A DNA stretch of 12,153 bases, taken from contig JAIVGT010000006.1 of NCBI GenBank assembly GCA_020201485.1, forward strand, positions 1 through 12,153, written 5' to 3'. A program made the position numbers and the translations under genes. The stretch is from Halobacteriales archaeon (lineage in GTDB: Archaea; Thermoplasmatota; SW-10-69-26; JACQPN01; JAIVGT01). Numbering within the stretch: position 1 is the stretch's first letter; every line of letters starts with the position of its first letter. The notes below the pieces were generated by a model that saw nothing but the letters and a program-made list of their open reading frames with translations, was not told the origin of the DNA and did not search any database. Of this stretch, positions 1 through 9,000 are shown in pieces.

Positions 1-3000
1 GCGTAGGTCGTGGCCTCCGCCGCGGCCTCGATGGTGTAGCTCGAGGAATCCTCGACGGGCGTGGTCGTGTTCAGGGTGACGATGACGGTCCACGGGCCGG
101 ACGGGAACACGCACGGCGGAGGCATGTCGGCCCACGCGGCCTCAGGACTGTCGCGGGGCGGCGTGCTGCCCGGGTTCGGGCAGAGGGTCGTGTTCTGCGC
201 CACCCGGGGCGCGGTGAAGTTGAAGACGAGGCGGGTCGGGCCCGACACGCACGGCTGCGGCGGGGGCACCTGGGATGGCGCGCAGATCCTTCCGGTGACA
301 CCCGCGCCGGGCGTGCCCACGCACTGCGTCGCGCCCGTGGGAAGCGCCACGCAAGGCTGCTCCACCGTCGTGCCGATGGTGGCGTTGCGGAACGTGCTCC
401 ACGTCCCGTCGGGCGCGACGAGGCTCGCGTCCACCGTGTCCGAGCTCAGGTGCAGGCTCGACCCGGTGAAGTTCACGCTCACCACGACGTGCAGCGTGGA
501 GATGTTCTCCACCGGCGACATGTCGAACGCGACCTGGTGGCGGCCGCTCCCGGTGAACGTCTGGCCCACGCCGCCCACGACCGCGGCCTGCAGCGTGGTC
601 GGGAAATCGAGCTGCACGTGCGACGAGCCCGCGAGCTGCAGGCCGGCGAGCGCCGGGTCGTTGTCGAGCGGCAGCTCCTGCGCCGTGCCCGCCGTGGCCG
701 CGTCCAGGAGGCGCAGCTCGACGCCGCCGTCCAGGCGTTGCGCCGCGTCCTTCGACACCTCGTAGCGCCCCCGCAGGAGCCAGCTGCCCGGCGGGATGGT
801 GAGCTGCTGGCGCAGGTCGAACTGCGACGTGGCCGTGCCGGCGCCGACGAAGCCGAAGGCGGAGCTGCCCTCGACGGGCCCGGTCGGGGCCTTGCCGGAG
901 ATGGCCCCCCAGTCCACGAACCAGCCCTCGCTCGTCCCGTCGCTGCGCGTGGTGTTGAGGTTGTTGAGCGTCCAGTTCCCGATGGCGTCCACGCACAGAC
1001 TGGGCGTGCAGCCCTGGGCGGTGGTGAAGTTCCAGTCCTCGAACCCGCCGCTCAGGAGCTGGGGCAGGCCGACCTGCTCCGCGAGGAGCACGCCGCTCGC
1101 CGACACCGGGAGCAGGCCCTTGTTCTGCACGACGGCCGTGACCGTGGCGTTCTGGCCGAAGAGCGGCCCGCCCGGCTGGGGGTCGAGGATGCGCACGCCC
1201 AGGTTCGCCAGGTGCTGGTCCCCGAGGAGGCTGACGTTGAGCACGTCCCAACCGTAGCGCTCGCCCGTGCCGTCGCTGAAGCCGTGGAGCCGCACGTACA
1301 GCGGGCGGCCGTCGAGCACGCGGGCCTGCACCGTGGCGTCGTCGATGCGCCAGAAGTCCTGCGGCATGAACACCGGGTCGCCGTCGGTGCCGATGTGCGG
1401 GGCGCCGACGAAGCGGTGCGTGGGGAACCAGGCGTGGAAGGCGAGGAGCACGTCCTGGCCGGCGTACGGCGTGAGGTCGAAGGTCACGCCCTGCCAGTCC
1501 TCGCGGCCGATGCACGGGTCGTCGAGCTTCTCCTCGAAACCCTTCCGCGCGCACGTCGAGCCGGTGAAGGCCATGCTGCCGTAGCCGTACGGGCTGTCAC
1601 CCTCCGGGTCGCGCTCCACGCCGGCGAAGGGCGTGGCGGCGCTGCGCGCCGGGTCGAGGTTGAAGGCCTGCGTGCCCTGCGGCGTCCAGCGCCCGACCGC
1701 GGCGAACGGGTCGCTCGGGTCCACGCAACCCGGGCTGGCCGGGCGGCGGCAGAGCAGGTTCTCCGGCGGGCTGCCCTGGGTGAACGTGCGGAGGAAGTGC
1801 ACGCCGGCCAGGTTCGTGGTGTAGCTCAGCGGGTCCGGGGCCGGGACCGTGGGCGCGACCGGCTCCCACGTCAGCCCACCATCACGGCTGACCTCGACGC
1901 GGCCGCCGGCCAAGCCGCCGGTCAGCGGCTCGCCCGTCTTCTGCTCGATGGCGGTGAACTTGAACGACTGGTTCAGGCTGAGCTGCACCTCGCCGCTCGC
2001 CGCGCGCAGGTTCAGCGGCGTGATGAGGCGCGCGTCCTGCCCTTGGCCCTGCGCGAGCGCGACCAGGCCGTGGCCGCTCGCCGGCGGAGCGACGCTGCGC
2101 GTGTCCCACACGTGCGCGTCCGACAGCAGGCCGACCTTGTCCACGATGCGCCAGCCGCCGTCGCGCAGCGCTGCCTGCGCCGCATCGGCCAGGCCGTCGG
2201 GGTCCACGCCGTCCTCGGACGTCGCGGTGCGCCGGATCTCGGAGTTGCGCGGGGCGCGGGAGAGCGTCGTGCTCCACGCGCCTTCCCAGCGCGCCGTGGC
2301 CGGGTCGGTGCCGGCGTAGCCCTGCGCGCCCGGCTCCAGGCCGCGGTCCTCGAACAGGATGCAGCGGCCGTCCTCGAAGCGCGGCGCGAAGAAGCCGGGC
2401 TGGGAGCGGGCGTGCGCCAGGCCCTCGGTCGTCGCCTTCGCGCACTCCACCTGCGTCGTGATGAGGCTGACGCGCGGCGCGGCCATGGCCCAGCCCAGGG
2501 CCGGGCTCTGCAGGTCCGTGTCCTCCGGCCGGCCGCCGCCGAAGTCGCCAGGGCTGTCCGCGGCGTGCACGCTGCCGGCGTTGTTCGTGTTGGCGAGGCT
2601 GACGGTGAAGGCAAGGCGCAGCGGCTGGCCGCGCAGGCCCTCGACGCTCGGCGCGGGCAGGACGACGGAGCGCTCCGTCCAGCCCATCTGGTTGTCCGCG
2701 TACGGGGAGAGGGAGGTCGCGGCGCGGGGGAGCACGACGAGCTGGTCGACGAGCGTGCCGTCCTCCGGGTCCACGACCTGGAGGTCGGCCTCGGCCGCGC
2801 TCGGCACGTGGATCTCCTGCTGGTTGCCCCGGTGGGCGATGCCCAGGCTGCGCCACTCCTGGTACTCGATGACGAGCGTGCCATTCACGCTGGGAACGGT
2901 GAACGGCTGGGCGGTGCGCAGGACCTTCGTGCCCTCGTAGGCGTTGCCGTCCCCCGGCTCGAGCGCCGGGCCGGTCTCCTTCAGGTAGTTCGCCGCGTCC

Positions 3001-6000
3001 TCGCGCAGGTTCTCGCCGACGGCGCGCGTGATGGCCCCGCTGTTCACGAGGGTGCGGTTCGTCCACCACGCCCGGCCCGCGGGCACGGTGACGTTCGTGC
3101 GCACCTCGTACCACTGGCCGAGCGTGCTGTTCACGCGCTGCCCGAGGACCGCCGGCTCGTCCGGCTCGAACGTGTCGCGCAGGAGGGCGATGAGGTCGGT
3201 GCGCGTGATGTTGACCGTGCCGAGGGGGAAGAAGCTGTCCACCACGCCCCCGCTCTGGCCGGTGAACGCGTCCTGCCGCTGGTCCGGGTCGGTGACGACC
3301 GGGCTGGCGGTGGTGAGCGGGGCAGGATAGCCGCCGACCGGCTCCACCGGGATCCACGTCTGGCCGTCCGGGCTGACCTCGACCAGGCCGCCGTCGTAGC
3401 CCAGCTCCAGGTCGTAGCTGTGCTTGACCGCCAGGACCGCGCTCCGGAAGGTCGTGAGGTCCACGGGCACCTTGAGCACGAGGCTGCCGTCCTGGTCCGG
3501 CTGGTACTGCTTGCCGCTGCCGAAGCTCCAGCCCTGCCCGGCGTCGAAGTTCAGGCGCGTGCCGTCCGACCAGCCGCTGCCCTGCGCCGCGAACAGGTCG
3601 GCCCAGGACTGGCCCGGCTTCGGGATGAGCTGGGTGAGCACGAGCACCTTGACCACGCGCTCGTTGTCGCCGGGCGTGAGGTCGCTCGCCATGGCCAGGG
3701 TGAAGCGCAGCGTGTACAGCCCGCTCTGGCTCGGCTTCCACGCCTGCAGGCCGAAGTCGGCCGTGGCCTGCTGCCCGGCGGTGATGCGGTCCACGGCCAG
3801 GTCGCGGCGCAGGACCTCGGTGCCGCTCTCGTCGGTGACGACGAGGCGCAGGGACACGGCGCGCTCCGGGCCCAGGGCCAGGCCCTCGCTCACCGTGCCG
3901 GTGTTCTCCAGGCCGAGGCGGATGCTGCGCGCCTCGTCGGGCGTCGCCACCAGGGGCAGGACGACCTGGGCGTCGGGCATCTCGTCCGCGCGCAGCAGGC
4001 GCACGCTGTGCACCTCGCGCACCTCGACCTGCTGCGTGAACTGGTCGTTGCTCGCGTCCTCGTCGAGGAGGGGGATGAGCAGGCCGTTCACGACCTCGCC
4101 CGTGAGCTCGGTCCAGGCGTTGATGACGAACACGCCCTGCGACGCCGGGACCCAGGCGGTGTCGAAGGCGACGGTGACGTTCTTCGGGCTCGGGTCGCGC
4201 AGGCCGGGCACGCTGCCGGCGACGCTCTGCACGACGCTGTCGCCCTGGCTCGGGTCGGGGAAGACCTGCACGCCCTGCTGCGTGACGTTGAAGTGCACCT
4301 TCACGCCGCGCTGGGTGAACAGGCCGTAGTTCGTGACGTTGACCCGGACCTGGATCTCCTCGCCCGGCCCGACGAGCTTGCCGCCGGGCACGACGAAGCG
4401 GCTCACGCCCACGTCGTTCGCAAGCGTCTGCTCGCCGAGGCGCAGGTCGTCGACGCTCCAGCCCAGGCCCTCGTCCAGGGTGCCGGCGTTGTGCGCGTTC
4501 ACCGCATGGAACTCCACCGCGTACCGGGACCCGGGGTCCTGGGTGAAGGTCGTGATGTCCGTGTACGTCGTGCCCGTCTCGTTGAACACCAGGGTGTGCG
4601 CATCGGCGCGGAACCACGGGGAGCTCCCGCCGGCCGCCGTGTCCGCGAAGGACTTGGCCGCGACCGCGTCCGGGCACGCGCTCAAGGCCTCCCAGTCGGC
4701 GGAGGTCAGGTTCGCGGCGGCGGGGTGGAGCTGGAAGCTGCGGATCGATTCCCGGCCGTCCACCGTGCGCACCGACTTCAGGCAGAGCGAGGGGAAGGCC
4801 GTCGCGAGCGCCGCGCCGACGCGCACCCACTGCGGGTCCGCGCCGCCACCGCTCTGCCGGGTGAAGGCGTTGTTCGCCTCGGGCGTGCCCTGGGAATTGC
4901 TGCTCGCGCCCCAGTCCACGCCCACGATGGTGGCGAGGTTGTCGGCGAAGGCGACGCTGACCTTGCCCGGGTAGCCCCCGTCCGGCGTGAGCTCGCCGCG
5001 TCGGTCGAACTGCAGCGCCTCGGGGTGGTCCGTGCAGTCGCCGACGGTGCACGCGTAGCGCGCGAGGAACAAGGCGCCGCCGTCGTACGCCGTGGGGTCG
5101 GTGTCGTCCACGTCGTTCGTCTGCCGCCGATGGAAGTCGTACTGGTTCTGGAAGGCGAGGAAGGGCGACGAGGTGCGCGTCAGGTCGAGGGCGGGCGTGC
5201 TGGCGATGCCGTACAGGTCCTCCGTCGGGTAGACGCTGTCCTTCGGGCCGCCCCAGCGCATGGCGTAGCGGTGCGCCAGGTCCACGCGGCCCGGCGCGTT
5301 GAAGCCGGCCGTGGCATCGAGGAACCAGGCGTCCGGATAGGGGTTGCCCGGGCCCACCGGCTGCGCGTTCGGGGCGGACGAGGTCGTGCCCTCGAGCGTC
5401 GGGGCCAGGGCGTACTCGTGGCGCTCCCAGCCGCGGCCGTCGAGGCTGACGACGAGTCCGTGGAGCTGCGTGCCCTCCGCGTCCAGGCAGTAGGCGGAGA
5501 ACTCCGGGGCGCGCAGGCCGCTGACGAAGGCCGCCGGGTCCTTCGCGTCCGCCGCGTGCAGGCCCTGCATGCACGACGGGTCGAGCGTCGCGTCCGCGTC
5601 CGTCGCCTCGCGCATCGTGCGGAAGCTGGCCCAGCGCGTCCAGTTCGCGTTCAGGGCGATGCCGGGCACGGCGTCGCCCACGGTGTCGAAGAAGCTGCCC
5701 TCCCCGGCGCCGCGCAGGCGGATGTTGTCCACGACCCAGCGGTCGAGCGGGTGCCCGAGGCACGGCGCGCCCTCCGTCGTCCCCGACCCGATGCCGAGCA
5801 TGCACGGCTGGACCATGGGATCGGGCTGGCCCTGGAGCCGGCCGACCGTCGTCTGGAAGTGGAAGGTGAGCGCGATGCGGTGCCCGGCATAGTCGGCGAG
5901 GTTCACGTTCGCCACGCGCTGGAACTCCGGCAGGGGCTTCGTGAACGCGGCGAGCACGGCCGAGACCTGGCCCGGGTGCTGCACGAAGGGCATCACGCAG

Positions 6001-9000
6001 CGCGGGTTGAACTGCGTCTGCTCCCCGAGGAGCCGGCTGACGGGCGTGACCGGCGTCGCGGGCAGGCTGGTGAGCGGGGTCTGCCCGTCCGGGAGCTGGT
6101 CGAACACGTCGCCCGGGCACGCCGTGCTCAGCGTCTCGCACGCGACCTGGGCCGCGGCGCACGCCGATTCCACGGCGCCCGTGCCCAGGCCGGGGTGCAG
6201 GTGCGAGCCCGTGACCAGCGCCGGCGGCAGGTCGTCGTCGAGGATGGTGACCTCGATGAGGCCGCGGGAGCGGTTCTCGAACTGCTGGTCGGCGCTGACC
6301 TGCTGCACGACCCCGGGGATGCCCAGGGCGAGCGGCAGGCCGTCCGTGGGCAGGGGCACCGCCTCCACGCCGCCGTTCCAGGAGAAGTTCGCGGTCTGCT
6401 CGAAGCTCAGCAGCGGCGCGCAGCCCGTGCCGCAGCCGGTCAGGTCGACGGTCGTGGTCAGGTAGTAGTCGTTGAGGTAGGAGTGCGCCGGGTACTCTTG
6501 CCCGGCGCCGAGCGCGAGGTTCTGCTCCACGGTGCCGTAGGGGAGCTGCGTGCAGGCCGCGGTCGAGATGCAGGCCTGGAGCTGGTCGCCCTCGACGTGG
6601 ACCGTCGCGACGTTCACCCCGCCGTTCGCCACGCCCGCGGACGCGCCGCGTAGCAGGGCGAGCGCGCCGAGGTCGGCGAGGGAGGCGTCGTTCCCCGTGC
6701 CTTCCCAGGTGTGGTTCGTGCTCACCGCCCCCTTCGCCGTGGGCGGGGTGGCCGGGCAGTTGCCCTGATCGCGCGCGGCGCACGGGTCGATGCGGGCCCA
6801 GCCTTGGTGGGTGAGGCCGGCGCGTTCCAAGTGGTCCGGCCCGAACCCGTCGACGGAGCCGGTGCCCGGGTCCTCGAAGCCGGTCTGGACGTATGCCGTG
6901 GGCGTCGTCCGGATGTACGTGTTGAGGAAGTCCACGGGCAGCGCGGCTGGGGCCGGGGTGACGCGCAGCGCCGCGGTCACGCGGTACACGCCGGGCGGCA
7001 GGCCGCGCGGCTCCCAGGTCGCGTTGCCGGCGAACGTGTCGCGGTCCGCGCCGTAGCTCGTGCGCAGCTTGCCCGCGGGCAGCGCGCCCGGGCCGAGCAC
7101 GAGCGTGCCGGCGTTGTACGCGGGCGCGCCGGCGACGGGCTCGAGGGTCGTGGGATCGACCGGGGTGGCGTTGAGCTCGACGTTGCCCTCCAGGTCGCGG
7201 TTGCCGAGGTTCGTCGCCAGGATGTGGAAGGTCTTCGGCTCGTTGAGGTCGGTGAGCACCTGGTCCGCGTCCGTCGTCAGGCGGATGCGAGCCTCGGCCA
7301 CGTCGCGCACGTCGAAGGGCACGGTGAGGGCGTCGTTCGCCGCGCTCCCGTCCGGCACGCGGCGCGGCGCGCTCAGGAGGTCGCCGCCGCTCGCCGCGTC
7401 GACGCTGACCTCGACGCGCAGCTGGTACCGTCCCGGGACGCACAACGTGCACGCCTCCGGGCTCGTCACGTCCACGTACTGGCCGGCGTCGAGGTGGGGG
7501 ACGAGGACGCTGCTGCGCATCAGGGTGCGCGCCGGCTGCGCCGCGCCCTTGACCGCTCCGATGGTGCCCACCGGGGGCTGCACGCCGCCCGGGTTGCGCG
7601 CGCCCACGGCCGCGGCGAGGGCGCCCGCGTCCGCGCCGGCCGCGGCAGCGATGTCGCCGGCCGCGTCGCGCGCGCGCTCCTCGACAGTGAAGTTCACGCG
7701 CAGCGCGTCCACGCCGAGGAAGCCGTTGTTGACGATGGTCGCCTTGGGCCGCACGACCTGGGTGGTGGGCACGAGGTCGCCCGGACGGGGCTGGTTCACG
7801 GAAGCCACCGCCGGGTCGCGCGCCGGCATGAGGGCCTCGACCTTCACCGCGTCCAGGAACCAGCCGGTCTCGGACGGTTGGTTCGGGCCGATGGCGCTGC
7901 GCAAGCGCCAGGCGAGCTGGATCTGCTCGCCGGCGTAGCGGTTCAGCGTGAAGTGGCTCTTCAGCAGGCTGCCGCGCCCGCTGTGCGACACGAACGCCGG
8001 CACGTCGGACTGGCAGTCCACCGTGCCCACGGCGTTGCACTCGGCGATGGGGTGGAGCTTCACCCGGCCCTGGTAGAAGGAGGAGATGGGGTCGTAGGAG
8101 CTGTCCTGCGCCAGGCTGCCCTGCGTGATCTCGACGATGCCGCTCGCCGGGATGCGCATGGCGCTCACGGCGCACGCCGAGTCCTCGCTGTTGATGCCCC
8201 GGCCGTTCAGGAGGTTGAACGCGCCGAAGGCGACGACGAACGGGCAGGGCTCGACCCGCGTGCCCTTGTCCACCTGGGCCTCGAGCACGGTGTCGCCGTC
8301 GAGGTGCTCCCACGGGCCGACGCTGCCGTCGGGCGCGACGATGCGCGCCTCGAGGAACGCGCCATCGTCCCTGACCAGGCCGGTCGTGCCGAGCTCGCGG
8401 TCGAAGGTCGGGTTGAAGTCGTACTTCTCGTAGAACGTGAGGTTGACGAGGGCCGCGCCGTAGCGCGCCTGCAGGGGATTGTAGAACAGCGCGTCCACGT
8501 AGTTCTGCACCGTCTTGCCATAACCGATGTCGGGCAGGACGTTCACCGTCCCCTCGGGCACGGGCAGGCGGCGCAGGTGCGTCGGCGGCGTGACGAGGAC
8601 GTAGGTGAGCGAGCCCAGGTTCACCGTCTGCAGGCTGCCGCCGAGGCCGATGGGGGCGAGCGTGCCCATCCACAGCGCGAGTGCGGTCTTGTACGGCTGG
8701 CTCAGCGTCGGGTCCTTCGTGATGACGTCGTACGCGTCCTCGGTCTGCGTCGAGGCCCCTTCCACGCCGCGCAGGTCGAGCACCGGGCTGATGAGGCGCG
8801 CGTCCACGCGGCCGTCGTACAGCCCCTTCGCGTTCACCACGGTCGCGGCGTGCCGGCCGTCCTTCACCGGCACCGGGACGTCGCCCAGCTCGCCGTGCGG
8901 CGTGAAGGCGCTGCCGTCGAGGCGCTGCACCGCGCCCGTCCGCGCGTCCGCCAGGCCCCAGGGCGTGTCGCCGAGCAGGGCCTCGCTCGTCCAGCCCTTC

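Noticed and set aside
142..1554. Minus-strand frame of 470 codons near the left edge
   Set aside because: It overlaps the giant gene in another frame, with Arg/Ala/Gly/His/Pro-rich composition and no domain signal.
5406..5420. HEYAL in module 3 as a possible zinc peptidase HExxH motif
   Set aside because: The second histidine is missing (HEYAL), and the local sequence is a beta strand rather than a helix. No other HExxH was seen in the translation.
450..6653. A 2067-codon open frame on the plus strand
   Set aside because: It is antisense to the giant gene, with an Arg/Ala/Val/Glu/His-rich low-diversity translation, no ribosome site noted and no motif. Typical shadow in high-GC DNA.
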